The notes under the pieces: generated by a model
Databases searched by the model: none
Told to the model about the DNA's origin: nothing
The model's input: only the letters and a program-made list of their open reading frames with translations
Part shown: piece by piece, positions 21,768 through 33,855 of the stretch
Position numbering within the stretch: the stretch's first letter is position 1
Layout of the letters: each line of letters opens with the position of its first letter
Source of the DNA: Calendula officinalis
Lineage: Eukaryota > Streptophyta > Magnoliopsida > Asterales > Asteraceae
DNA length: 64,000 nt
Direction of reading: 5' to 3'
NCBI GenBank assembly: GCA_963853835.1
Contig: OY970821.1
Coordinates: 49,802,646 to 49,866,645, forward strand
Position numbers and translations under genes: made by a program

Positions 21768-22003
21768 AATGGGCACCTTATTTGCTAATTCCCTAATAGC
21801 CCAGCATGCATTATGTCTAACAAAAATGGTTTCCTTCAGCTTTGGTGTATTCTGCAAAATGTTGCAATGTCGATATAATTTAATAATATATGAAATTTAA
21901 ATACCATTAAAAACGGTTTGTGGATGAGATAATGATACCAGTTTGTTAGCAACAACTTCCAGAAAATCAGTCAAACGAGATCTCAAATGAATTTGACAAA
22001 CCT
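21768..22003 (-). pseudogene. Captured transportin (importin beta-2)-like gene fragment
   Basis: On the minus strand two exon-like pieces flank a short AT-rich intron. The first (22001-21914) reads VCQIHLRSRLTDFLEVVANK; the second (21851 down) begins after a TTTTGCAG acceptor and reads NTPKLKETIFVRHNACWAIR, ELANKV, then a stop about 21769. The NACWAI.ELA.KV motif preceded by a PKLKE segment is characteristic of transportin-1 HEAT repeats, which import nuclear cargo. This is recalled family knowledge, not a search. Inside a Helitron and reversed to its genes, it looks like a gene fragment captured with its intron. It has no start, no rest of the gene, and one stop. Confidence 0.65.
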
Positions 22004-24338
22004 ATATAAAATAAAAAATTTAAATTAAGTGGTTATTAACGCCTAAATCAAAGTTGAAAAAATTAAAGATTTTCTATAAATAGCTGTTGCTATTTATTTT
22101 TAGAGAATCTGTGAAGACATGGTAATATTATATTTGTACAAATTTCTTTGCACCCGAAAATTTGTAAACAGCAAGTAGTAACATTTTATAGAAATTTTCA
22201 ATCCCTACATAAAACCAGCAAATTTACTTTCTGTATTTTAGTTGATGAACTAATTAAATCTAATAATAACTAACCTATTGTTATGGTATGTTTCAAATTT
22301 CCACCGTGATTTAAGGCTTATTATATATATAGATTACCTTATAAATTAATAATTTATACTACAAATCGGTTATATCCATAATTATTAAATTTCGGGGATC
22401 AAGTTACGCATTTCATTTACTACGTTTATCTATTTATATGAGTTATTTACGATAATTATTCATCAACAACTTCCGTTCTTCTTCATTATATAGCTGTTTA
22501 TGCTTCAATTTTCTTTTAATAATTTTTCGATTCATGAAGAACAGATGGTAGCAGCATGAAGAACAAAGGTTAGCTTTTTTGTGTTTTTTTGTTTCTGTAT
22601 TTTGCCAAATTCAATTTTTGATCTAAAACTATTTTTATACCTTGAAAACATCCTGTTCGTGCTTACTCAGGTTATTTCTTGCTTAGCCTGTTACATCCTT
22701 GAAAAATCATCAACATAATCATCAACATAATCAACTTTTTACTATCAACAGGTTTTTACTTTTACTCAGGTTATTAAGATTGTAATAGGTTATTACTTTG
22801 AACAAAATTAGCAACATAATCAAGTTTAATCTTATCCTGTTAATTTTTTAATCTGATTTAAATTTCATTTTTACCTTAAAGACAATACGCGGATTCCATA
22901 ATAATCAACTTATATCCCGTAAGTAATAATTAATTAAATAGACTAACAAATACAATTTCCAAATTTTTTGTTTGATTATTTGGACTACTGAATTTAAGAT
23001 TCAACAAATATCTCTAATCATCTGTTTTTTGTAAATTTGAATATAATAGTCAAATTTTATTCATGATTCATGTATCTTGACCAGTGAAAACATTAACCGT
23101 AAGAATTTAACCATCATTTAGGCATCATAAAAAATAGAATGACTAATGAATTAAAAATTATATTTGTTTATATTGTTGTTTCATTATGTCATGCTGAATT
23201 TATTGAATTTTTAAACTGTCTGGGCTACATAGACTAACAAATACAATTTCCAAATTTTTTGTTTGATTATTTGGACTACTGAATTTAAGATTCAACAAAT
23301 ATCTCTAATCATCTGTTTTTTGTAAATTTGAATATAATAGTCAAATTTTATTCATGATTCATGTATCTTGACCAGTGAAAACATTAACCGTAAGAATTTA
23401 ACCATCATTTAGGCATCATAAAAAATAGAATGACTATGAATTAAAAATTATATTTGTTTATATTGTTGTTTCATTATGTCATGCTGAATTTATTGATTTT
23501 TAAACTGTCTGGGCTACATACATGATTGTAACCTGACTATAAATTGTAATAGTATTAAACTTAATTGTAACGGTTATGATTGTAATTTTATACACAAATT
23601 TTCAATTTATTCAAACAGGTTAGAATGAGTAATTGAGCCTTGATATTCAATTTCTATGCATCTGATTCAGAATATTAACATACATCGGAATTTCAGGTGG
23701 CAATTTGTAAAATGTAACAAAACATCCAATACAAACCTATTCTATAAAATTGATTAACGGTTTGTGGTTATGTAGAATTTGGAAAATTACATAATTATGC
23801 TCATAACAAAATAATAAAAAGATCATATGTAATTTATGTTTTTGCTTACAGATCGTCGAGATGAAGGAAACAATGGCGGAGCTCCTCTAATTCAGTATCT
23901 GTTTTGAAGAATCGCAGTAGACATCAGGTAAATAATTTCGATTATTACCCGCACGATTAACCCTTATACACTCAACATTTACGAATTATGCAATTGAATT
24001 CTCCATCAAGTCGTTTCTGAAAAGAATTTAAGGTCAATTTTTGTAAAACCTGCCATTTTGATCGGTTATCAGTATGTATCGTCGACTGGCACTAGAAAGT
24101 AGGGTTTAAGATTAAATTGGGCCTCATCCGTTAATAGCCATTATGCGAACATCTTTACTTTTTTTATAATTCTAACATTAAGCCCAATTTCATAGCCCAA
24201 TGTAATAGCCCAATCTGAAAAGTTTATTTAATAAGCATGATTTTAACGGGTATCCTCATTTCATAATTTGTATTGCCTTAATTTAACAAAAAAAAAACGC
24301 TATATATACAGAAATGATGCAATCATTTATTTTTCAGG
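22004..24338 (+). other. Non-coding region between captured fragment and RepHel
   Basis: No protein-like frame. Probable untranslated exons of the RepHel transcript lie at about 22490-22570 and 23850-23935 (GATCGTCGAGATGAAGG to CATCAG before GTAAATAA). It contains the 291 bp tandem duplication at 22941-23520. Near 24120-24230 the word AGCCCAAT recurs several times. A TATA-like word TATATATACAG lies at 24301-24311. Confidence 0.5.
22941..23520. repeat. Tandem duplication, 291 bp unit, nearly identical
   Basis: Copy 1 begins GACTAACAAATACAATTTCC at 22941 and copy 2 at 23232; both end CTGTCTGGGCTACATA. By eye the copies differ by only two single-base deletions (near 23435 and 23497). This is the least diverged duplication inside H1, so it is probably recent. 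Confidence 0.95.
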
Positions 24339-24376
24339 TTTTGGTATTTAATACATACATCATTATCATAAACAAC

Positions 24377-27300
24377 ATGGATCTACAAGGAAGTAGAGAT
24401 AGAAGAAAAGCTAGAAAATTATATTTAGATACTCAAAAATCAAAAGCACTTTCATCTACATCCAACACCGTAGATACTAATAAACATGGCGCTAAGGCTA
24501 ATGATCAAAATGATGCAAAAGAGAGGAGGAAATTTCGAAAGTTATATTTGGATAATAAGAAGAATAAACGTTTATCTAAAACGACAAGCATCCTATGTCC
24601 ATCAACACCAAATGTTAATCAAACCTACCAAAATGGTATTGAGTTTATTATTTTTTGTATCATTATTTATAATATAAATTTGGTAAACACTTATATCTTA
24701 TACTATATGTTTTTTGCAGTTATGTCAACTCATCCTCCTGGTTTTACACCATTAAACAACGAAAATAATAATATCTATGGTAATATAAGTAACAATGTCC
24801 ATATAAAATCATGCGGTGGAATTACAGATATACCATCTTCATCTTCATCAAAAAGGGTTAGAACTCCATTCTCTAATATAACAAATGGTAAGGCTTTTGA
24901 ATTATATAGATTTAATTAAAATAATTTTTATTAGTAGACCTAATTTTTTAAACTGAATTGTGTTGTGTAGTATATTCAAGTACTACACCAGTTTATAACA
25001 AAATATTAACATCATCATCTTCATCAGGAATTGGTACAACTCCATGTTCTAACATTTCAGATGGTAAGTTCAAATAAAAATATTTTTGTAATATTTAAAA
25101 TATTTTAAACCAACATTTTATTGAATATTTATTATAACATATCATTTCAAACGATTGCAGTTACTACATCATTTAGCAACGGTAGAATTATACAGAGGAA
25201 GGTTGGTCATGATATATCAGATATTCCGTGTTTAATTTGGAAGTAGATGAAGATGATATTATTGAAGATGTAATTCCAAGTGATCATGTAGGCTTGTCAA
25301 AAGGTATACATTTATGACAAATTGATTTTATACTTATAAATTTTAATGTTATTTAAAAAATTATACAAAAGTATTAACAATTTACATTATAAAAATTTTC
25401 TTTTTTACAGATTATCTAGATCATGGTGATCAAAAATTTGTGTGTGGGATGTGTCATGCCAAATTCTGGAAGGCTGAAGCCGATAGATGCAGACATAAAA
25501 ACAAAAATAGTTATTCAATCTGCTGTAATTATGGTAAAGTTGAATTGCCTGATTTAAAAATTCCACCTCCAAGCTACCAAAATTTGTTTAGGTCAATGGA
25601 TCCAAAGAGCAAGTATTTCCTTCAGAATATAAGAAAATTTAACTCAATGTTCGCATTTACATCAATGACTGGACAAATTGATAACTCCATTAATAGAGGC
25701 AATGCGCCATACTCATTCAGAATGAAGGGCAAAAATGATCATAATATCGGATGTCTTCTACCAACAAATGGAGTCAAACCTAAATTCTCACAGCTATACA
25801 TATATGATACAGATAATGAGATTTCAAATAGGCGGTCATGTTTCAGGTATTTAGAAATAATTAATTCTTCCTAAATTATACTGATTTCTTATTACATATT
25901 TATATGATCATTATTGACTATAGTTCATCTGTACTTGATATAAAAACAGTTATTCAGTAAAGGATTCAGCAATGGAGATATCTATTATTCAAGAAGTTAA
26001 ACAGATGTTAGATGAAAAGAATGTTTTAGTTAAGATTTATAGGATGGTAAGAGAAACATTTAAATGTTACCCTGATTTAGATCTCAAATTACGAATTATA
26101 GGGAACAGAGTACAAGATGGAAGAACATACAATTTACCGACCGCTTCCGAAGTGGCCGCCTTAATTGTAGGTGACATTGGTGATGCAAACCAAAGTTTGG
26201 ACATTATTGTTCAAACAAAAGATGGCTCTCTTCAACGAGTCAATGAGACACATGCTTCTTATATTGCACTTCAATATCCACTAATACTTCCTTTTGGTGA
26301 AGATGGATACAGAATAGACATTCCTCACAGACATGTTACTGATACCACGAAATTAAACTGGGCTAAATGTACAATGCGTGAATGGTTCGCGTATAGAATT
26401 CAAGACCGAGATCACATTTTTTCATTAATTCTTAATTCAAAAAGATTGTTACATCAATTTTTGGTTGATGGCCTTTCTATGATCGAAACGGAGAGATTAA
26501 ATTACATACGGGGTAAACAAGTTGATCTTAGGTGTGATACTTTCGAAAATATATTAAATGAAAACAACCAAGGTAATAAAAATAAGGATAGCATCGGTAA
26601 ACGTGTTATATTGCCTTCTTCTTTTACTGGTGGTGCACGTTATATGAGGCAGAACTATTTAGATGCCATGGCCATCTGTAGCTGGTATGGGTATCCTGAT
26701 TTTTTCATAACGGTAACATGCAACCCTAAGTGTCCAGAAGTTAAGAGATTTCTTAAAGACATAACACTACATCCAGAATACAGGCCTGATATACTATGTA
26801 GGTTATTTAAAATCAAGCTCGATGCCTTAATTAAAGATATAAAAGATAAGGAATGTTTTGGAAGGACTCAAGCTGGTAAGCTAATTAATTATCTTTAATT
26901 TTATTTATTTAAGGTTTTTGTAATTCACCTTATAATTTGTATCATAATAATAATATGTTTGACATGAAGTTGTGTATACACTCGAGTTTCAAAAACGTGG
27001 ATTGCCTCATAGTCATATATGTGTTTTTTTACATTCTGATGCAAAGCTTCATACAGTTGAAAATATTGATCCTTTCATTTCGGCAGAGATTCCTAATGTT
27101 CATGATCATCCGGATATGTATTCTCTTGTAAGCGAGTATATGATTCACGGCCCGTGTGGTGGTGAAAACATACATTGCCCGTGTATGGTAGACAAAAAAT
27201 GTTCAAAGAATTTTCCAAAAAAATTCAACAATCAAACATCCGCTGATGCCAACGGTTACCCTGTGTATAGAAGGAGAGATAATGGAGCTTTTGTTGAGAA

Positions 27301-29953
27301 ATCGGGGGTCAAATTGGATAACAGAAGTGTAGTTGCTTACAACCCCTATCTTCTGAAAAGATACCAAGCACACATTAATGTTGAGTGGTGTAATCAATCC
27401 GGGTCAATAAAATATTTATTTAAATATATTAACAAAGGTCCTGATAGAGCTACTCTTGAAGTTGTACAAACAAACAATGAAGGCGTAAATAAAGAACCGG
27501 TAGATGAAATTAAAGAATTTTACGATTGTAGGTATTTATCTGCTTGTGAAGCTACATGGAGAATATTTGGTTATGACGTACATTACAGGACTCCTTCTGT
27601 TGTCAGGCTTCCTTTCCATCTTCCTGGTAAACAGAGTGTTGTTTACGGGCAAACTGATCATATGGACAATGTTTTAAATAAACCGTCAGTTGCTTTCTTC
27701 AATGTTCTTATCTTGGATGGAGTGTAACCGCATTTATAAACTAGCTGAACACCTTACCTACAATCAATTCCCTACAAAATTTGTATGGAAAAGTGATAAA
27801 CGTAGTTGGGAGCCACGTAAACAAGGTTTTTCAATCGGTAGAATTCACTCTGTTCCTCCTAACTTTGGTGAAGCTTATTTTTTAAGAATTTTATTAAACA
27901 AAGTCGTATGCCCTAAATCTTTTGAAGATCTTCGTACTGTGAACAAATGTTTATGTCCAACATTTAGAGATGCGTGTTTTGAAAGGGGTCTATTAGATGA
28001 TGATAGAGAATACATAGATGCTATTAAAGAAGCAAGCTTCTCTGGCACTGGTTATTATTTACGTTCCTTATTTGTAATAATGTTAACTACAAGTAGTTTG
28101 TCTAGACCAAAAGTAGTATGGGAAACCACATGGAAGTATTTATCAGATGGTATTTTGTATCGTCAACAACGAAGGTTCAGTAATCCAGGTAACACATTGA
28201 ATTTTTTCCTCATTTATAATAATATTATTTCAACATATTTTATTTTTTTAATTTTTTAGCTTACATATTTTTTTTGTATCCAATCAGATTTATCTCTTAC
28301 CGATGATCAATTAAAAAATATTACGTTGTGCGAGATAGAATCAATTTTGAACCTTAACAATTCTAGCCTGAAAATTTTTGCTCATATGCCATATCCTGAT
28401 GACAATTCTTTAGAATCTTCAAAAAATAGAATGATTGCAGATGAGCTATCTTATGATAAGACAACATTGCATAACGAATTTCATCAAAATTTGCACTCAT
28501 TAACAGATGAACAACGTGGTGTTTTTGATGATATTATGACATCTGTTGATTCTGATACCGGGGGTGTGTTCTTTGTTTATGGTTATGGCGGAACTGGTAA
28601 AACATTTTTATGGAGAACTCTTTCATCCGCCATAAGATCTAAAGGGGAAATTGTGTTAAACGTTGCTTCGAGAGGTATTGCTTCTTTATTACTATATGGA
28701 GGTAGAACTGCTCACTCTCGGTTTCATATCCCTTTTTATGTTAATGAAGATTCAATGTGTTCTATAACGTCAAACAACGATGTGGCGATGCTAATAAAAA
28801 AACATCGCTTATAATATGGGATGAGGCGCCAATGGTTCATAAGCATGCTTTTGAAGCGTTGGATAGAACACTTCGAGATATATTAAGAGCTGGTAGTAAT
28901 GTGAACAGTGATCTACCATTTGGAGGAAAAGTTGTTGTTTTTGGTGGTGATTTCAGACAGATTCTACCGGTTGTGCCAAACGGGAGCAGACAAGATATAG
29001 TAAATGCATCGTTGAGTTCTTCATATATATGGCCAAGCTGCAAAGTTAAAACGTTAACAAAAAATATGAGGTTGACAGTAGGAAGTGATATAGCTGATAT
29101 TGAAGAAACAACGTCATTTGCAAATTGGCTTTTGGATATTGGCGAAGGAAAAATAGGTGTGCCGAACGATGGTAACGCAATTATTGATATTGACCCCGAT
29201 CTTATAATTTCTGCATCTGCAGACCCGTTAAGTACGTTGATTGATTTTGTTTATCCTTCTTTGCTAGAAAACATAAACACTCCTGGCTATTTTCAAGAAA
29301 GAGCAATACTAACACCTAAAAATGAAGTTGTTAGAGATATTAATGATCGTTTTTTATTAATTTTCCCCGGCGAAGCCAAGGAATATTTAAGTTCAGATAG
29401 CATTTGTCCTAAAGAGTTTTTGAATGAAGGGTTTGATGATAGTTTGTACTCACCAGATGTGCTTAATGGTATTAAAATAGGTGGATTGCCAAATCATCAG
29501 TTAGTTTTAAAAGTCGGTGTACCCGTTATGTTATTAAGAAATATTGACCAGAAAAATGGTTTATGCAATGGTACAAGACTTCAGATTGTGGCTTTGGGTG
29601 TCCGTGTTATAGAAGCAGTTGTTATATCTGGTAACAGTGTTGGATATCGTACTTTTATATCAAGATTATCTTTGACGCCATCTGACACCAAAATCCCCTT
29701 TAAATTTAAAAGAAGGCAATTTCCACTTTCTATTTGCTTTGCTATGACAATTAATAAGAGTCAAGGTCAATCATTGTCGAAGGTGGGTCTGTATTTGAGA
29801 GAGCCTGTTTTTTCACACGGTCAATTGTATGTGGCTTTATCTAGAGTAAAAAGCAGAAAAGGATTGAAGATATTAATAGAAGATAAAAATGACGGTGTGA
29901 CGAATAAAACTTCAAACGTTGTATTTAAAGAAGTATTTAGAAATTTATCTTGA
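24377..29953 (+). pseudogene. Helitron RepHel: HUH replication initiator plus Pif1-type helicase
   Basis: Spliced, with exons by splice sites: 24339-24634, 24719-24887, 24970-25062, 25161-25302, 25411-25847, about 25964-26879, 26967-28186, 28288-29953. The start MDLQGSRDRRKARK follows an acceptor at 24338. A Cys-rich zinc domain (FVCGMCHAKFWKAEADRC) leads into the Helitron_like_N region (REWFAYRIQDRDHIFS). The Rep site has the HUH motif KRGLPHSHICVFL (about 26990-27025) and the paired tyrosines YLFKY (about 27410-27427). The helicase has Walker A GYGGTGKT (28581-28604), Walker [19 protein letters not shown] and the C-terminal [20 protein letters not shown] and [15 protein letters not shown]. 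It nicks and unwinds DNA for rolling-circle transposition. Three single-base shifts (about 25233, 27695, 28797) break it; the last is in an A run, so an assembly error is possible. Confidence 0.9.
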
Positions 29954-30188
29954 TTTTTTTAATTAAACATTTTGAATAAATATGTTGTCATTGGATGTTG
30001 GACTTCCTTTTACTGATATGAAAAGATTTAATCATTTAAATGATGTATGTGTTTTGCAACCCAATTGGTCCTCTTTGTCTATATGAATTATTTTGGCTCT
30101 TACGATAAAATTTTAATATAGGCGAAACTAAATCTGGTAAAAAATTTTGAATTATATATATTCTTAACGATCAGTATAAAGATTGACA

Positions 30189-30215
30189 GCCCGTGATTTT
30201 TCACGGGTCATAACC

Positions 30216-30218
<3 letters not shown>
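30189..30218 (+). other. Helitron 3' terminus of H1
   Basis: Stem CCCGTGA (30190-30196), loop TTTT, stem TCACGGG (30201-30207), then TCATAACCTA. A hairpin 10-12 bases before the end is the standard Helitron 3' signal. The last bases read CTAT, not CTAG/CTAA, so the exact end is uncertain. It lies about 240 bp after the RepHel stop. Confidence 0.8.

Positions 30219-30219
<1 letters not shown>

Positions 30220-30262
<43 letters not shown>
30220..30262. repeat. (TA)n microsatellite
   Basis: About 19 TA units at the H1/H2 junction. It sits at the expected 5' end of H2 and hides its first bases. Confidence 0.95.
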
Positions 30263-30263
<1 letters not shown>

Positions 30264-31305
30264 AAACAAAGCCACTTTAAGGGTACGTGGACCCTCTTAA
30301 AACACAGTTGGACACGTGTAAGTTTTCTAATAAAACCTCAGTTTGGTTTTAAAACTGATGCGTAGCTCCTCTTGATAAACCGTTTCCACATCGCCGGCAG
30401 TTCATAACAATAGTTTGACGCATCTTCGTCGAACAGTCGAATTACCCAATCTATTCCTCTTTCTTCTTTATACAATTCAGATATTTTTTATCAAGATTCT
30501 CACCACACCCACAGAAAGGGAATCGCAGAGAAGCATATGTACGTTTTCATTTCGCCGGATGGTCTTATTCCAAAGTAATGATCGTAACTCAATATAAGGG
30601 TTCTTACCATTTTTCTTATAGCCAAGTTTCTTCATTTGAGGTTAGGTTTATTTTTTGGCTGCTGGTAGGTAATTCATCATCTCTATTCATGTTTTTTAAA
30701 ATCAGAATCAACCTATCTTGGTGTTGGTGTCTAATCTCATGGAAGTACGACTTGATTTGGCTTTATTTTCATAAATGATTTGATTTAATTTAAACTTTAC
30801 AGATTTCAATTGGCAATGTATTAGGTTTTTGTAAAGCAAAGTTCGACTGAGCAAATTTCTCATATCTACTGAGCATGTTTATAATTAACATTGCCATAAT
30901 GTACGTACGTAAAATTCCCACTTAATTTGCATATAAAGCATAATATATGGATGACGAATCATATGTGCTGCAGGTTTTTAATTTGCTTAATGTGGTGATG
31001 ATTTTGCAACGCTAAAAAAGTTGAACTAGAGGATTACAAAGTGCTGTAAATTAATATAAAAATTAAAACTTACTTTGCGTTAACTTGGTGCCTCTGTTTG
31101 TGGATTTAGGCCTCCATTATTGGGAAATGTATTTGATGTGTTTCAGAAATGTTTTTTAGTATTGGATTACTACTCTACTAAATAGTATGTATTGCTTCCC
31201 TACTCACAAAAATTTGTGTCATGAAGCTACATCCAACTCCACAAGGATTAGGTATCTTAATTTTTTGGATATATTGTTCATCATGTTTGTGCTTATAAGG
31301 CAACA

Positions 31306-31450
31306 TTGAGCTTAACTAAAAGCTTCAAAAATATATACGACATACGTATACATCAAACTACTAAATGGTTAAAATCTGGTCGAATGATGAAAGCAGGTGG
31401 ACCAACAATATATGCAGATAGAGTTGGCAAAAGGGACATAAATGCAAGGT
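31306..31450 (+). other. Unidentified exon-like open stretch in H2
   Basis: An open stretch reads LTKSFKNIYDIRIHQTTKW, then a Lys/Arg/Gly-rich part ending VGKRDINAR just before a GTATTTC donor-like site. Its composition is less AT-rich and more protein-like than its surroundings, which could mean a captured exon. I do not recognise the protein. Confidence 0.3.
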
Positions 31451-32047
31451 ATTTCATTCTAAATTTCGTTTTGATGTATATTTCTCCAGTTTTTGGCTTC
31501 ATTTTGGTGTTTATAGAACTTCTTTTTACATGTATCTTTTTGATATTATCAATATGAATCTTAAGTGTTTGATGAAATGCTTAGTTGAAGGCGTTCAACA
31601 GGTTTAAAATGGGTCCAAATGATTTAAGCTATTTTTTAATTGATCCGTGTGAGATAAAACACAGCCCTGAATTGACCCGTTTATAACTAACTGGGTCGAA
31701 ATTGACAGGTGCATCAAAGCAGTAGAGGTTTATTAGATATCAAGATATGGGTATCTAACTGTCATTTCTGTATCAACCTATTCTACATTTTCATTCTAGA
31801 ATGAATCCAGGTTTGATTCACATTTCAATCATATACATTTCCCTTTTGACAGATAAAGATTCAAAATTTTAAGCATCAACATTAATTCACGCCTTTTATT
31901 ATTTGTAATTTGGATTTAGTTGTTTTCTACATGAGACCTTTTTGGGTTACACAAGTCTAATTAGTTAACATTGCAAGTGTTTCTCTCTGTTTTTATTATC
32001 AGCAAAATTATGATAATATGAATATGTAATGGCTATTTGATATATAC

Positions 32048-32224
32048 GTTTTTATACAGTATATGATATATAAGTTTGTATTATCAGCCAAACTGTAATG
32101 GCTATCAGCAAAAATATAATGTTTTTATACAGTATATGATATATAAGTTTGTATTATCAGCCAAACTGTAATGGCTATCAGCAAAAATATAATGTTTTTA
32201 TGCAGTATATGATATATAAGTTTC
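32048..32224. repeat. 73 bp tandem repeat, 2.4 copies
   Basis: Units start GTTTTTATACAGTATATGAT at 32048 and 32121 and GTTTTTATGCAGTATATGAT at 32194; the first two are identical. A nearby diverged copy of TAATGGCTATTTG lies at 32027. Confidence 0.95.
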
Positions 32225-33107
32225 TGACTAATGGCTATTTGGTTTTCTTAATTTCTTTTTTTTTTTTTTGTAAAAGATTTACATTTGCATGTTTCTGACT
32301 TGATGTTTGTTGTGTGGAAGCTTTAATCAACACACAGGTATAAAAGTCAAATAACAAGTATGTAAGATGACTAGATGAGGATGTTGAAGCTTATTATGTG
32401 GCTGTCATTAAATCTTGACATACCTGAGGTACAATTAATGTCAAATATATCATTGCAAGTAATGTCATTTTTACAACTCTCTAGGAAAAGCAAAGAATGT
32501 CATTTTTTTTATAACTTCATACAAATTTAGACATTTCTTATTAATTGTTTATATTTTCTTTCACAATGTTTAAGATTGTAAAAGTATGCAGTATTTTTTT
32601 CTGAACAGGATCATGTAAGTTTGGTGCATCCTGCAAGTTTGGTGCAACTTTATTAATGCATTGATAACCTAAATTTTAAAACAAAATGATTATAGAGGTT
32701 TTATACTTTTTGAGTACATTTAGGTGACTTTTGACCCCCTCAATATGTTACCATTTTAGCCCGTCTTTGTTTTCAAAGCTTACCATTTGACCCGTTAGAG
32801 TCAAATGACCCGCTTACCTTTGAGTGACTTTGACTCAAGAGGTATATGGTTAATTTTATTTTTGATTTGATTCTAATTTACTATAATAGTCTTTGAATGT
32901 TTTTATTAACTGATCATTATATGATCAATAATTTTTTTTGAAGTCAAAGGCACATAAGGACCTCATCTTCAATCGATTGGTATTTATATAATAAATTTTT
33001 TGAATCAAATCACAACCATGATTCCTGATTTGAATTATAAAAAACATTTAGGAATGAAGAGGAGTACTAGCATGAAGCAAATAATAATCTGAAAATTCCA
33101 TTTTATC

Positions 33108-33140
33108 TATATTTAAGGAGGTGTTTAGAAATTTAGCTTA
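33108..33140 (+). pseudogene. Remnant of the RepHel C-terminus in H2
   Basis: The stretch reads [10 protein letters not shown], against [10 protein letters not shown] at the very end of the H1 RepHel frame, and is followed by a similar T-rich run. It is the only trace of the gene in H2 and sits at the same distance from the 3' hairpin as in H1 (about 160-240 bp). This shows H2 was derived by internal deletion or replacement. Confidence 0.65.
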
Positions 33141-33299
33141 TTTTTTTATTTTGTTAAAGACTGCTTTGTTATATTAAACACTTTTTCTAATGTTTTATTT
33201 GATTTGTTTATATTTTATTTAAGTCAATGAAATCATCAAGAAATAAACGTTAATTTTTTTATTTTATACTAATTATGTTGAACGCGTAAAAAGAGACAA

Positions 33300-33328
33300 C
33301 CCGTGATTTTTCACGGGCTTTAACCTAA
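33300..33328 (+). other. Helitron 3' terminus of H2
   Basis: Hairpin CCCGTGA-TTTT-TCACGGG, then CTTTAACCTAA and a following T. The stem and loop are identical to those of H1. Confidence 0.88.
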
Positions 33329-33725
33329 TTCTGTTATATATTGAATACGTATACATATTTTTAGGAATGATTTTTTTTTTAAAAAAATCAAATATAATTT
33401 AATAGATAATATATCGTTCAATGGATTGCCAATGTAAATCATGGTAGAAGTTTTAAACATATGTCACCTCTTAAAAAACAGTATTACAGGTGTAATTTTC
33501 TTAGAATTTATGTATTTATTTTCTAGCATTTAAATACTGATTATTATGATTATGCGTAATTACCTACCATTAATTTCGGAAATTCTGTTATATATTAAAT
33601 ACGTATACATAGTTTTAGGAATGATTTTTTTTAAATCAAATATTATTTAAAAAATAATATTTCGTTCAATGAATTGCCAATGTAAATCATGGTAGAAGTT
33701 TTAAACATGTAGCCATTTTTAAGTT
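33329..33725. repeat. Tandem duplication at the 5' end of H3, 253 bp unit
   Basis: Copy 1 from TTCTGTTATATATTGAATAC (33329), copy 2 from TTCTGTTATATATTAAATAC (33582). Shared inner words include TTGCCAATGTAAATCATGGT and AGAAGTTTTAAACAT. Copy 2 is shorter (to about 33725). As the unit includes the Helitron 5' end itself, the terminus is doubled. Confidence 0.88.
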
Positions 33726-33855
33726 TTTCTAATTTTATGAATCCTACTAACGTTAATGTTAGGAAAAGTATTAAAAACCCTAAGACGCGACGACACCATC
33801 TAACCTCAAATCTTGGCGAGTCATGACGGCCGTGGTGTTTTTCAATGCGTGATTT

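Larger units (their letters stand above)
15333..30218 (+). mobile_element. Helitron H1, about 15 kb, RPA plus RepHel
   Basis: A candidate autonomous plant Helitron. The 5' side has a subterminal block at about 15334-15412 that recurs at the starts of H2 and H4. The 3' side has the hairpin CCCGTGA-TTTT-TCACGGG followed by TCATAACCTA. Between them are an RPA70-like gene and a spliced RepHel gene on the same strand. Helitrons move by rolling-circle replication and leave no target duplication, so the ends rest on motifs only: the 5' TC near 15333 and the 3' CTAT near 30215-30218 are approximate, the latter lacking the expected CTRR. Both genes carry a few breaks, so this copy is probably no longer autonomous. 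Confidence 0.75.
30219..33328 (+). mobile_element. Helitron H2, non-autonomous, head to tail with H1
   Basis: It starts directly behind the H1 3' end with a (TA)n run and the shared 5' block (ATAATAAAACAAAG, ACGTGGACCCTCTTAAAAC, GACACGTGTAAG at 30256-30330). It ends with the same hairpin (CCCGTGA-TTTT-TCACGGG at 33300-33317) and TTTAACCTAA followed by T, a proper CTRR^T end. It has no Rep or helicase gene except a last-codon remnant at 33108-33140, so it is a deletion derivative. Its interior is non-coding, with one unidentified exon-like stretch at 31306-31450. Confidence 0.75.

Noticed and set aside
30183..30365. 60-codon frame across the H1/H2 junction
   Set aside because: It is made by the (TA)n run reading as alternating Ile/Tyr.
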